DNA from: Aurantiochytrium sp. KH105
Taxonomy: Eukaryota > Sar > Bigyra > Thraustochytrida > Thraustochytriidae
Direction: 5' to 3'
Assembly (NCBI GenBank): GCA_003116975.1
Contig: BGKB01000147.1
Coordinates: 1 to 64,000 of the forward strand
DNA length: 64,000 bases
This document shows, in pieces, positions 37,942 through 48,185 of the stretch; position 1 is the first letter of the stretch, and each line of letters begins with the position of its first letter. The notes beneath the pieces are model-generated. The model was not told where the DNA came from, searched no databases, and saw only the letters and a list, made by a program, of their open reading frames with translations. Made by a program: the position numbers and the translations under genes.

Positions 37942-37968
37942 GGGTGGGTGGGTGGGTGGGTGGGTGGG
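37942..37968 (+). repeat. (GGGT)n run able to form a G-quadruplex
   Basis: Seven GGG blocks separated by single T bases, more than the four short-loop G tracts needed for a stable intramolecular quadruplex. Confidence 0.8.
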
Positions 37969-38150
37969 ATCACACATCGCATTGGGTCGCATCGCATTGA
38001 TGTGAATCGCATCGCATCCGCACCGACAAAGGCAGGCATGTCGCACCGTGGCAGGTCGCTGTCGAGGTCAGCCTACGTCGAGCAATGTCCAGAGCGCATT
38101 GCAAGTTGCGAGCGCTTTGCATGTTGCGAGCGCATCGTGGGGAGTGGAGT

Positions 38151-38179
38151 GATCGATCGATCGATCGATCGATCGATCG
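38151..38179. repeat. (GATC)n palindromic microsatellite
   Basis: Pure gatc repeats, self-complementary; similar tracts occur at 19945-19970 and 38556-38576. Confidence 0.9.
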
Positions 38180-39560
38180 CATCGCATCGTTTACTATCCG
38201 TCGCACGCATTGCGAGCGGATGAAGGTTTCCGGGCCGCGCCCAACGGCGCTTGTGGGGGGCGGTCGCAAATGAGTAGAGAAAGACCCGAGCGCTCGCACT
38301 TGCCTTCCTTCTCGCTCTCGCTCTCGCTCTCGCTCTGCCTACGTCTTGCTCTCGCTTGTAACACGCAAGTCTTGCTCCAACTCTTGGTCTTCGAGTTGCT
38401 CTTGATCGCGAAGTCTTGGTCCTCAAGTTGCTCTTCAAGTTGTTTGTCTTCATGCCGTCTTGCCAGCTGCAGCTGCTGGGGCCGTTCACAATTACAGACA
38501 GGCGCAACCACCGCGCCGCTGAGCACGACAGACTCGTGGGGACGATCGTCCGTTCGATTGATCGATCGATCGATGGATTGAGGCGGGGCGGGACAGCGAC
38601 GAATCGGTCCGGGAAAACATTGCGCACGCCAATGCAGCGAGGACGACCGAGGCGCGTTGGCGGCGCCAGGAACGCGCGCGCCCAGGCAGCGCACGCAGGT
38701 GCAGCAGGGGCCCGCTCATGGGCGGCAGGCAGTGTGAATGAAGCGCAAGGGAATGATAGATAAGGCCAATGATATTCGACCGACCGTCTGCGTTGAGGAG
38801 AGATTTCGAGCCAGGGTCTTGCTCTCTTTCGGCCACGGAACGCGCGCGTAGCACATCGCGATGAGCGAAGAAGCGGATCGTGACGAGCGTAGAAATGCGG
38901 AAAACCCGTTGCTCACCGGCGCACGAGAGCGGAGTGGAATTACCTCAGACAGAATGCGTCTTCACTTGCGATCAGCCTTGCACGTTTTCGCAAAGTTGAC
39001 GACCATCTCCTTGAGCGAGCTTGTTGCCTTTCATTTCAAAAGGGACGCGCAAGCTTGCTGTAGAGCCAATGGGCAAACCCTTCGGAAACCAATGTCCCAG
39101 GGAAAGAAAAGGAAAGAAAAGAACATCATGTCGGTCCAAAGAGGAACAAATTGGACAGGAGATAAAGGACGTCTCTATAGGTCTAATTAGTCATTGGTCT
39201 CGCCAACATAAACTTGGCAAGACGTTTGTCGGTGGCAATCTTTGTATCATAATCTTTGCTCGGACATCTCGACCTTGATTCACCAATATCAACACACAAT
39301 CTCATCTTGCGTTTCGGTTTGCAAGTTTCTCCCCAGCAAGGTCGTTTGACCCATCCATGTCCTTCAAGCTTCTCGGAAGGTCTCCTTTCCATCAAATGTC
39401 AAGTTCCTGTTTTGGATTGGACTATACTACTAAACGATACACGTCCTTTCGCTCAATCAGGACTGAATCATTGCTGCTTATCAGAAAACCTGCCAGTAAG
39501 GATGATACTTTGGCGGCTTGTCGCTGCTGCTGCTGCTGCTGCGGCTGCTGGCGTGGCGAT

Positions 39561-39991
39561 CTAGTTATTCGGGGTAAGATCAACTTTTATGCGTTCCAAT
39601 TCGCGGCCAGCGGCATCGACAAAAAGATGATTTGACTCAAGTTCAACGCACTCGACAGCAACAACTCGCACGCGAGCACAGACTGTGCACGTGTCTTTAG
39701 CTGCAAGTCTAAAGACGTCGACACGGCGCTTTGTAAGCTCAAGTGATTCATATAGTACATACTATTCCTCTTGGCTCTTGCACCGTGCGGACAGGCAAGG
39801 CCGACGACGTGCACCTCATCCCCCGGCGTGGGCGCGACGCGACATCCCGCAGCGTCCCGCACTGTCCACCGCGTCCACTGGCGCAAGCGTGACGTTTCGG
39901 TCGTGGGTTCCGCCAGTGGAGTCGCTGCGGGCGCGTGTTGATACTCAAAGTATTCGCCGGATACTTTTCCTCGGCCCCGGCGCTCGCGGCA
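39561..39991 (-). pseudogene. possible broken or multi-exon gene (two protein-like frames)
   Basis: Two adjoining minus-strand frames look protein-like. Frame A (39991 to about 39765) includes GEYFEYQHAP, WTRWTVRDAAGCRV and PGDEVHVVGLACPHG. Frame B (39761-39561, 66 codons, ending in TAG) includes LELTKRRVDVFRLAAKD, ARVRVVAVECVELE and FVDAAGRELERIKVDL. Both alternate hydrophobic residues like beta strands and have balanced codon use, unlike the flanking low-complexity DNA. They meet with a one-base phase shift and an AG at 39763-39762. No ATG suits either frame. A small intron, a sequencing indel or decay could explain this. No family recognised. Confidence 0.35.
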
Positions 39992-41980
39992 TCACTGTGG
40001 GATCTCGTATCCTAAAATCGTCCCAGTGGCGCTTAATGGTCACTCACCTAGTGTCCCCTTTCAACCTCTCCCCGCATCATAGCCGTTCTCCCCCCCCCTC
40101 CGCGTGTCACAGACCCCCGCTGCGGGCCAACACCCGTCCTCCCGCGGCTCCGGCGCGCCCGCGCGGCGCGGCCCGCAGAGCATGCCGCGGTGCAAGTGAG
40201 CTTTCCTTCGGCGCAAGTGGCGGATCTGGGCCGCACAAGGCGCGCAAGGCGCGCGCAAGTACGGAATGGGTGCGGGGGCTGCGGGCCAGTGGAGTCAGGG
40301 GGCGAGGCCGGCCGGGTCCACGCGGGCGGCGGCAGAGTCCTTGCGCGCGAGGCAGCGGCGAGGGCACGCGGCACGAGGCTCGAGGCGGCGCCGCGCTCGC
40401 TCGCTCGCTCGCTCGCTCGCGGGGAGCGGGCGGAGGGAGGCGCGCCGAGCGGGCCCTTCCAGCGCCGCGCGACGCCGCGCCGCGCCGCGCCGCGCCGCGC
40501 CACGCCTGCGCCGTCCGCGCGCAGCAGCTTCGCCGTCATCCTCGATCGGTTTGAATCCGCCGCATTCGACCCGACCCGCGCCCGCGCCCGCGCCCGCGAC
40601 GCCACGCCGGGAGGCGCCACGCCCGCGTGGCCCGAACGCGCCGCCGCGCGAAGGCCCGGACGCGCGAGGAGAGGGCGCCTCGCGCGCACCGCCCGCTCCG
40701 AGAGGTCGCCTGCCTGCCTGCCTGCCTGAAGCCGCTATCTACTGCTCGCAGTCTCGCAGCATCCGAGACAGGCCCTCTTCGGAACCCGGCCTCGCGACAG
40801 CGACCGCGACCGCGAGGACGGCGAGCAGAGCGCGAGCGAGGCCGCCAGCGGGAGCGCGACCGCGGACCGCTCGAACTGCCTGGCCTCGCTCGAAGAAGAC
40901 GCCATCCCTGCGATCTATCCACTGCTCGCGATAGCGCGCTAGTACCGCTTGCATAGCGGCCTCAGAGACAGGCCCTCTTCGGAACCGGCCTCGCGATAGC
41001 GATAGCGATAGCGACCTCGAGGAGGGCGAGCAGAGCGGGAGCGCGAGCGCGAGCGCGGACCGCGGCGAGGAGGCGCCGGAGACGGGTCCTGGCGCCGAGC
41101 AGGCGCGGCCGGGGAGGCTGGCCCGCTCGGGCGCGGCTCGTGCGCGTGCTCTCTGCACCGCGCGGCGAGGCGAGGAGCAGGAGGAAGGGCTCGAGAGCGG
41201 CAGCGAGAGCGAGCGAGACGGAAAGCGCGTCGCGGTGCGCGGCGTTACGGCTCCGCCAGCTGGCTTTGGCTTCTTTCTGCTTTCTTCGACGAGGCGAGGC
41301 TAGCTCTGCAGCTAGCTAGCTAGGCCCTGACCGCGGAGGCAAGGAGGCAGGGAGGGAGGCGTTGTCCTGTTTGTTCCCGAGTCCTCGCAGGGCTGCTAGG
41401 CAGCAGGGCAGGAGGCAGGGCAGCTCCGCGCGAGCGGAGGTCGCGAGCGCTCGGGCGCAGCAGACCCGGCCGCGGCCGACCCCACCGGCCGCGTCAAGGC
41501 GGCTGGAGGGCGGCACGCTTGCTCGCTTGTTTGCTCACTCGCTCGCGCGCACCCGCCCGGCCGACCGACAGGCCGGCCGGCCGGCCGACCGACCGGCCAG
41601 AGTTCGAGGCGTCGAGCGAACGAGGCCAGCACGCCGCCGAGCGACGCTGGGGAAGCGTCGCAAGAGGCGGACTTCATCTAGCACGCACGCAAGCTTGCAA
41701 ACAATCGCAAGCAAGCAAGCTAGCTAGCTAGGTGGCTAGCAAGCTAGCTAGTCTTGCGAGCGAACAAGCGAGCAAGACCTCTGGCTTGACTGCGCGCGCG
41801 AGCTACACGCAAAAGCTCGTTGTCGTCGTTGTCGTCGTCGTCGTGCACAACATCTCACTGTCCATATCAATTACAGCTGCCACAGCTCCCGCTGTTGCTG
41901 CTGCTCCTTTCGCTCCCGCTGCACGCGGCTTTGATCAAAAGGAAATCAAGAAAGAAAAAAAGAAGGAAAGACGAGTGATC
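39992..41980. other. GC-rich 5' region of the zinc-knuckle gene
   Basis: Low-complexity GC-rich sequence with (GCTC)n near 40390-40422, CGCGC runs, a diverged 200-bp-spaced repeat (40765 and 40965), CGGCCGGC-type patches near 41570 and (AGCT)n/(GCAA)n near 41690-41760. GCAAGTG motifs occur at 40192 and 40213. No gene seen; frames here are Arg/Ala/Pro-rich noise. Confidence 0.5.
40765..41045 (+). repeat. imperfect direct repeat, offset about 200 bp
   Basis: gagacaggccctcttcggaa followed by a cggcctcgcga block occurs at 40765 and again at 40965 with one indel. Flanks (ctatctactgctcgc versus ctatccactgctcgc; gcgagcagagcg) are also shared, so a segment of roughly 100 bases was duplicated. Confidence 0.75.
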
Positions 41981-43858
41981 ATGGAATCCACCTACGCAAG
42001 CGCGGCTATGGGAGGCGCGCAGCTGGGAGGAATGTCCTCACACGGGACGAACGCGGCGCCTGCGCACGGGTGCTGCTTTAGCTGCGCCAGCCCGGATCAT
42101 CTCTCTGCAGACTGCCCGCACGGCCGCCTGTGTCTCAATTGCAAGAGCCCGGAGCACCTCGTGGACGACTGCCCCATGCCCGATCTTGGCAACGATGTGC
42201 GCAACTGCTTTTCATGCGGAGGCAGCGGCCACATTGCCAAAAATTGCTCGCAGTCGCTCGTTAACAAAACGCGTAGCTGGAGCCTTACTTCGGGTTCGAG
42301 TCTGGATTCCGGGTATGCGCATACCCAACGTGGCGAACAGCCGAGCCCCTTCCAGCCCATCACTGAGCACACAGAGCACGAGGTCAAGACTTCGGGGAAT
42401 TATGTCGCCAACGCGAACAACAACAACAACAACAACAACAACCACATTGGTCATTACGATCATGGCAAGTACAACAACTCGCCAATGATGAACGGCAACA
42501 ATGGTCTCGGCCATCTCGCGCAGCAGCCGCTGCATCAGCATCACCAACAACAGCAACAACAAGTGTGGTCTGTACCGAATCAGCAGCACATGCAGCGCGT
42601 CCAGCACCCGGTCCAGCATGCGCAACAGCAAATGCAACAAAAGCAAGTGCAACAGCGGCAGCAGCAAACGCCAAATGGCGCCATTCCCGAGGAATACCGC
42701 GCTGCTACCCCGGGCACCGTGACCCCGAACGGGCTCGCGGGAAGCGGCAGTACCGGAGGCGGCGCCGTCGATCCCGGGTCCGACCAGAAAAAGAAGAAGA
42801 AAAAAAAGAAGAAGAAGAAGAAGGCGCAAAGCCAAGATGGTGGCATTGGAGGCATCGAGGCCGAGGGGCCCGTTCGTTGCTTCAACTGTGACGGCGAGGG
42901 TCATCTGTCACGGGACTGCACCAAGCCCCGCGCCTGCTTCCTCTGCGGCGAGTTTACGCACGTTGCCAAGAACTGCAAGTACTCTGCACTCAAGGACGAG
43001 GAAAAGGACGAGACCGCAGGCCAGGGCGGCCACGGTTCACCCGAGTCTCAGCGCACAAATTCGGCTCTCGGTGGCGCCAATCCCAAGGATGGTGATACCT
43101 CGGCCTCGGGCCAGCAGGTCTGCCTCAATTGCAACGAGTCTGGCCATCGCCTCAAGAATTGCCCCTACGCCCGCAAGTGCTTTCAGTGCGGCGAGGCGGG
43201 CCACGTCGCGCGCGAGTGTCCCAACATTTCGGAGCGAATCAAGCTCTTGCAAAAGCGACAGCTCGAGACGGCCTCGGCCCCGCCCGTGCCTTCTTCGGCC
43301 GTATCTACGGCCGGTCGCGCCGACGACCACCTCGCGCATGGTCAGGCCTTTCACAGCGAGGGCCGGGCTGTCACGCCGTCCACGACGCCGCTCATGTCGG
43401 GCATCTCGTTGACGCCTGTGCCGCACGAGCCGTCGTCGACGCCGTCGATGCGCACGAACTCGAGCAGTAGCAGCCGGAGCAGCAGCGGTATGCCGACGCC
43501 CAGTCAGCAGCTGCCGCCCATGCACCCGCAGCCCATGAGCTTTGGGGATCGCGGCACGCCATCTCCCTTTGGCAACTACTCCAACTTTGGCTCTAGCGGT
43601 GCGAGCTCCGTGCCGCTCCCTGTACAACAGCACCACCAGCAGCAGATGGGTATGATGCGCAATGAGTCCCTCTCGCCGCCCCTCTTTTTGGGCGGCGGTG
43701 CTTTTTCCACATTTTCGGCCGCCACCGCCACCGACACCTCGACGCTGACCGCCTACACCACCGAGGCCGAGGAGGAGGAGGACGACCATCCCGACGGCGT
43801 CGATGACGCGCATTTCCAGAGTCTCGTCTCCAATCTCCTCGACATTGACGACAAGTGA
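41981..43858 (+). CDS. CCHC zinc-knuckle protein with seven knuckles
   Basis: From the ATG at 41981 the protein has 625 residues; the open frame upstream translates simple repeats and is probably leader. Seven C-x2-C-x4-H-x4-C knuckles of the CNBP/HEXBP/retroviral type can be read: CFSCASPDHLSADC, CLNCKSPEHLVDDC, CFSCGGSGHIAKNC; then CFNCDGEGHLSRDC, CFLCGEFTHVAKNC; then CLNCNESGHRLKNC, CFQCGEAGHVAREC. They come in groups of three, two and two. The first linker contains poly-Asn and poly-Gln tracts and ends in an unbroken poly-Lys run. The C-terminal 200 residues are Ser/Pro/Gln-rich with an acidic end (EEEEDDHPDG). CCHC knuckles bind single-stranded RNA or DNA, so a role in RNA metabolism or translation is likely. 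No protease, RT or integrase motifs are present, so it is not a retroelement Gag-Pol. Confidence 0.85.
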   Translation: MESTYASAAMGGAQLGGMSSHGTNAAPAHGCCFSCASPDHLSADCPHGRLCLNCKSPEHLVDDCPMPDLGNDVRNCFSCGGSGHIAKNCSQSLVNKTRSWSLTSGSSLDSGYAHTQRGEQPSPFQPITEHTEHEVKTSGNYVANANNNNNNNNNHIGHYDHGKYNNSPMMNGNNGLGHLAQQPLHQHHQQQQQQVWSVPNQQHMQRVQHPVQHAQQQMQQKQVQQRQQQTPNGAIPEEYRAATPGTVTPNGLAGSGSTGGGAVDPGSDQKKKKKKKKKKKKAQSQDGGIGGIEAEGPVRCFNCDGEGHLSRDCTKPRACFLCGEFTHVAKNCKYSALKDEEKDETAGQGGHGSPESQRTNSALGGANPKDGDTSASGQQVCLNCNESGHRLKNCPYARKCFQCGEAGHVARECPNISERIKLLQKRQLETASAPPVPSSAVSTAGRADDHLAHGQAFHSEGRAVTPSTTPLMSGISLTPVPHEPSSTPSMRTNSSSSSRSSSGMPTPSQQLPPMHPQPMSFGDRGTPSPFGNYSNFGSSGASSVPLPVQQHHQQQMGMMRNESLSPPLFLGGGAFSTFSAATATDTSTLTAYTTEAEEEEDDHPDGVDDAHFQSLVSNLLDIDDK

Positions 43859-45336
43859 TGTGTGTAGTGCATCTTTTGGCTTCTTTTTCTCCTTTTTTTG
43901 TCCCTTCTTGCGCGTCTCCCTGTTTGGTTGCCTGGCTGCCTGGCAGACTAGCCAGGCGCCCTGTCGTGAACTTGTCTTGCCAGTTTTGTTTCTCATGGAG
44001 GCGTAGTGTAGGTGGTGGGGAAAAGCTAGCTGGTGGATACTGTTGCTTGGTTGACGGCGGACGATTGTGCGCACTCCTTTTTTTTTTTTACCAATGTACT
44101 ATAGTAAGTTACAAGCCAGGATCCTAGTGTCCGCGTTTGACGTTCGAGAGTTCCCACTCCTCAACGAAAAGATCGCTCGTCGCCCCCTGCTCGTCGCGCA
44201 TTGTCGTTTCTTCGTCCCCGCACCTCCAAGTGCTTGGCCATGGTGGCAGGCTGCCTTGGCCAAGCTTCAAGCTTCAAGCTTCAAGCTTCGCGCCGCAGCC
44301 ACCACCTCCAGAGCGGCCCAAGCGGCCACCGCCCGCCCACACCCTTGACTGGGCGTCCCCAAGGCCAAGCCTGCGTCTTTGTCGCCCTCGCGAACAATCT
44401 CCATCCATCCCCGTCCACCACGCGACATTCTCCGCTCCCCTTTCACAAGCCTGCCGCTGGCCGCTCGCCGAAGATCGTCGCGGCCGGCCCATCCGCGCGT
44501 GCGTGCGTGCGGGCGTGCGTACGTACTACGACGCGAGGCCGTCCTCGCGTCCTCGTGGTCGCGCGTCTCGTCGCCCTTCTCCTCGTCCTCGTCGCGGCCC
44601 TGCCTCGGGACGCTTCTCGGGGAAGCGTCCCTCACTAGGCTCCGTCCCCGCGCAAGTGCGGAATCGCCGCGGCTGCAAGTGCGGAATCCGCGCCGCGCAC
44701 TGTGAGCCAGTGTATGCGGCTCTCTTTCTCTCGCGCTCTCTCTTCCTTTCTTGCCTTCGTTCCTGGAGTCCGCGGAGAAGGCGGCCGAGCGCGGGCACAA
44801 TGTGGCGGAAGCAGGAGCGCGACGCGAGCGCGAGCGAGCTCGAGCAAACCCCGATCGAGGAAAGTCTGACGAGAAGCCCGGGCGCGCGCACGAGCACGTC
44901 GGAAACGTCAGCAGCGGCGAGGACGCGGAGGGTGAGCGAGCGAGCTGGCTGGCTGGCTGGAGGGAGAGCTCGCGCATTTATTGCCTGCGAATTGTGCGCG
45001 GCGGAGAGTCCGCGCGGAGGATAAGCAAGGCGACCTGGAGAGCGAGCTTGCCCGTGCGCAGAAAGGAGACGCGGAAGGGGCCGCGGGGAAACAGACAGGC
45101 GGCGGGCAGGACGGGGCGTGCGCAGCAAAGCAAAGCAGAGAGAAGCAAAGCAAACCCTTGTCCAAGAGCACGCACGCTCAGGGTTGGTTGGGGTCGCATT
45201 CGCGGTTTGCTTCGCGCAACGGTGACGACGACGACGACGACGACGACGTAGACGCAAGTAAGCAAGCAAGCAAGCAAGCAAGCGAGCAGGCAAGCAAGCG
45301 TGAAAGCCGCTGTTGCGGGGACAGCGCAAAGCCAAA
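43859..45336. other. spacer upstream of the armadillo gene
   Basis: A T-rich 3' side, then GC-rich 5' sequence. It holds (AAGCTTC)n near 44263-44287, two tandem copies of gcaagtgcggaatc (44652 and 44675), (GACGAC)n near 45222-45248 and (GCAA)n near 45255-45300. Frames here overlap each other on both strands and are not convincing. Confidence 0.5.
44652..44688 (+). promoter_or_regulatory. two tandem GCAAGTGCGGAATC motifs
   Basis: The 14-mer gcaagtgcggaatc occurs twice, 23 bases apart, about 660-690 bases before the armadillo-gene ATG. GCAAGTG/CACTTGC recurs upstream of several other genes here. A role as factor binding site is inferred. Confidence 0.35.
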
Positions 45337-47853
45337 ATGTGCAAGGCAGGCGGCATCGGCTTTGATCCAAAGGAGTGCAACTCGTGCGGTGCATGCGGAC
45401 CCGTGGCTTCCAAGGAGATCAACCCCGCGCTCGGGGACATTGAGTCTCTCTTTGCTTGGAAAGCACCAAAGGCCGCAGTCAAGTCAAAAGCAACGTTGAC
45501 CCAGAACCATCAAGAGGCTTCCGCAGCGGCGCAGGTCGCGCAAATCGTGCTCTCCGGGACGCCAGCGGCTTTGTACACGCTTCGATCCGTCCTTGCCGTG
45601 TGCAAGCGCGGCGTCAAGAGCGAGGTGCGCGACATTGTCGACGCTGGCGTTGCCGAGGTCCTGGCAATGGAATTAGAGAACGCGCGCACGCAGTCCTCCG
45701 CGCATTATGTCACATGGTTAATCGCCAAGGCCCTCGTTCAGGGACCAGACGCTGACCGGGCCGTCGGCGCACTGCTTGATGCCGGCTTGATCGACCGATG
45801 CACGGACCTCGCCCCAAAGAATCGAGCGAGCGCACTCGATGTTCTCGCCGCATTTTCTCAGGACCCGAGTCAGTGTGTCGAGCTTGCCCAGCAGGGCGGT
45901 GCTCGTCTTCTTCTCGACTTGGTCGAAGCACAAGAACAACAACAGCAGCAACAGCAAGACACCCCTGTCGACGCACACCACCGCAAGCAGGCCCTCGCGC
46001 TCCTTCGCAGCGTGCTGGCATACCCCAAGGTCTGGGCAGCGATGGACATGAGCAAACGTCTCGCAGGGGTCTGCATGCGCATTCTCCGGGAAGACAAGGA
46101 CCAAATTGTTCGACTGTCTGCTCTTGAAATCCTGCACGCCCTTGTACAAAGTCAAAAGCAAGAACAGCAGCAGCAAGGCATCGCCGCAACAGCCTCTGGA
46201 CTCTTGGACCTCTGCGTGGTCGTGAGCCGCTTTGAGGCAGACATGCCTACCGGCGCGGAAGCCCTCAGCATTCTCCAACTCCTTGCTGAAGACCGCGAAG
46301 CTGCGGCGCGCCTGCTGAAGCGAGACGCCATTGCGATCTGTCGTACTCACGTTGCCAATGCAAAGACTGCGTCCACCACTGCCTGGAAGCTACTCGTCGA
46401 GCTCACTGCGACGCCAGGTGCGCAAGAGGCTCTTGCCTCGACGGACAGAATTGAAGCAATTGTTGCTGCTGCCGTCAAGGTCTGGGGTCGCGCGCTTGCG
46501 CGCACGTCGCAAGCAACTTCTGTTGTCGATACAAACCAAGAGTGGTGGGCCCTGATTGCTCTGCAAAATCTGGCAGCTTACGAAGAGACGCAAGAGGCCG
46601 TCTTCAAGCGCAAAGTTTGCGTCACGTGCGTAAATATTTTGCAGAGCGACCTTGCCACTCCTGCGATTGTAGAGCACTCGTTGGGCATTTTGTCGAATCT
46701 ATCGAGGAAACTGGACCGCGCCGATGTCCTGCTTGCATCTGGCGCCGCAGATGCAGCGCTGGATAAAGCGGTCGACGCTCACCTCGCTCCCGCCATTCGC
46801 TGCGCAGCCTTGCGTCTTTTGCAAAATCTCTCGGCATCAGCCGTCGGGCGCGAGGCTCTCATTGTGCGTGACTGCCCGGGCAAGTGCGTTTCTCTGGCGG
46901 TCAAAGAGGCCGGAGCGGCTCGATTCCACGCGCTTGCAACCCTGAGCAACCTGCTCGCACCCCGCCATGGCACAGGTGCCTTTGTCCCTGTCGACGATGC
47001 TGCCCTGCTTCTTTCCCCACATCAGATCGATTTCTGCATTGCGCTCTGCAGAGCTGCCGTGGCACATCCCGACAGGAGTGTGCGTGGGAGCCAGGTCATG
47101 GCCATGGCGCTTTTACACCGATTTTCGCGCATGACTACTCGCCCCGCTTGCATGTTGCTTCTCCGCGAGCACGGTATTGTTGCGCTCTGCAGTAACCTCG
47201 TGCGAAGGTGCAAGCGTGCCCCTTCATCCTGGTACAATGCAGAAGCACGAGGGTACTCTGTGGAGGGTTACGCCTTGTTAATCCTCTACGAGCTTGCACA
47301 CGACGAACATCTTGCCGAGATCATGTTGCAAGATCTTCGCCTGATGCAGCGTCTGGCGCGTCTCGCCTCGCTGGCCGCAGACAGGGGTCTCAAATTCGCC
47401 CGGATCACCGCCAGTCTTACGCTCTTTTGTCTGGCGCATCCGCCCGCTCTGTGCGATACTTCTTTGGATGATCTTTTGGCGCTCGTGGACAGCGCAGTGT
47501 CGGGACGCTGCGACGAGGACTCCTTTTTCTTGGAATGGCCCGTGGAGGATCTCTTGACAGCAGTGGATGCCGGTCTCGATGATGATCACAATCGCATTAC
47601 ACTGCTGCCTCGATTGGCGTCGCGCTTGGCTGACTTTATCAGCGAGGCCCACAGCCACCCGCAGACAATGCATGCCGTGTCTACGGAAGCCTTGGCGGCA
47701 GCGCTTCGCATCGTTGATCAGCAGAGCGTGATGGACGCCAATTTTGTTGAAATCCCTCGCTTGATTCGTTCCGCGCTTCAGGACGAGATGCGGCGGCTGC
47801 CTCAAAGCCCCATGTCGTGCTCTTTGCTCGTGCGTATCGTCGAAGAGCGATGA
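45337..47853 (+). CDS. armadillo/HEAT-like repeat protein with N-terminal Cys cluster
   Basis: An 838-residue protein from the ATG at 45337. The first 25 residues carry a Cys-rich piece (CNSCGACGP, plus C2) that might bind metal or be modified. From about 45 to 830 the protein is almost wholly helical, in repeating units rich in Leu and Ala, such as LYTLRSVLAVCKRGV, LSALEILHALVQ, WALIALQNLAAYEETQEAV, HSLGILSNLSRKLD and RCAALRLLQNLSA. Their spacing of about 40 residues fits armadillo repeats. Two poly-Gln insertions interrupt the array (near 200-206 and 276-281). Such proteins are protein-binding scaffolds. No catalytic motif or known partner-specific signature is visible. Single exon, converging on the PhyH-type gene. 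Confidence 0.78.
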   Translation: MCKAGGIGFDPKECNSCGACGPVASKEINPALGDIESLFAWKAPKAAVKSKATLTQNHQEASAAAQVAQIVLSGTPAALYTLRSVLAVCKRGVKSEVRDIVDAGVAEVLAMELENARTQSSAHYVTWLIAKALVQGPDADRAVGALLDAGLIDRCTDLAPKNRASALDVLAAFSQDPSQCVELAQQGGARLLLDLVEAQEQQQQQQQDTPVDAHHRKQALALLRSVLAYPKVWAAMDMSKRLAGVCMRILREDKDQIVRLSALEILHALVQSQKQEQQQQGIAATASGLLDLCVVVSRFEADMPTGAEALSILQLLAEDREAAARLLKRDAIAICRTHVANAKTASTTAWKLLVELTATPGAQEALASTDRIEAIVAAAVKVWGRALARTSQATSVVDTNQEWWALIALQNLAAYEETQEAVFKRKVCVTCVNILQSDLATPAIVEHSLGILSNLSRKLDRADVLLASGAADAALDKAVDAHLAPAIRCAALRLLQNLSASAVGREALIVRDCPGKCVSLAVKEAGAARFHALATLSNLLAPRHGTGAFVPVDDAALLLSPHQIDFCIALCRAAVAHPDRSVRGSQVMAMALLHRFSRMTTRPACMLLLREHGIVALCSNLVRRCKRAPSSWYNAEARGYSVEGYALLILYELAHDEHLAEIMLQDLRLMQRLARLASLAADRGLKFARITASLTLFCLAHPPALCDTSLDDLLALVDSAVSGRCDEDSFFLEWPVEDLLTAVDAGLDDDHNRITLLPRLASRLADFISEAHSHPQTMHAVSTEALAAALRIVDQQSVMDANFVEIPRLIRSALQDEMRRLPQSPMSCSLLVRIVEER

Positions 47854-48185
47854 TTGAAGCAGCAACCTGCCTTCTTTCATGTGTATCAAAGTATTGTTGT
47901 TTTGTTCTTTATTTGGTTGTACGATTGACCGAGTCGTGTATGCTTTGCGTTGGCTTGCAGGGTTTCCTTTGGGTTAAAAAAAAACACACACACTTGCTTT
48001 TGCTGATTTTTCGTTCTAGCGACAAATCCTTTTCTGTTGTGTTGGAGCATCGCTCATGCAAATTGTCTGCTTGACTTTCGATTGGAAGGCCTCTTTGTTT
48101 GTTTTTTAACAGGAAAATGGTTTTCCTTGGTTTCTTGCAACAAGCTTGCGTGAATCGACGATCGCTTGATCGTGTGTTGTGTCGC
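47854..48185. other. convergent 3' spacer
   Basis: T-rich spacer between the tail-to-tail armadillo and PhyH-type genes, with an A-run then CA repeats near 47976-47992. No gene seen. Confidence 0.6.

Noticed and set aside
41981-43858. Zinc-knuckle protein as a retrotransposon Gag
   Set aside because: No capsid-like region, protease, reverse transcriptase or long terminal repeats nearby; seven knuckles fit cellular CNBP/HEXBP-type proteins better.
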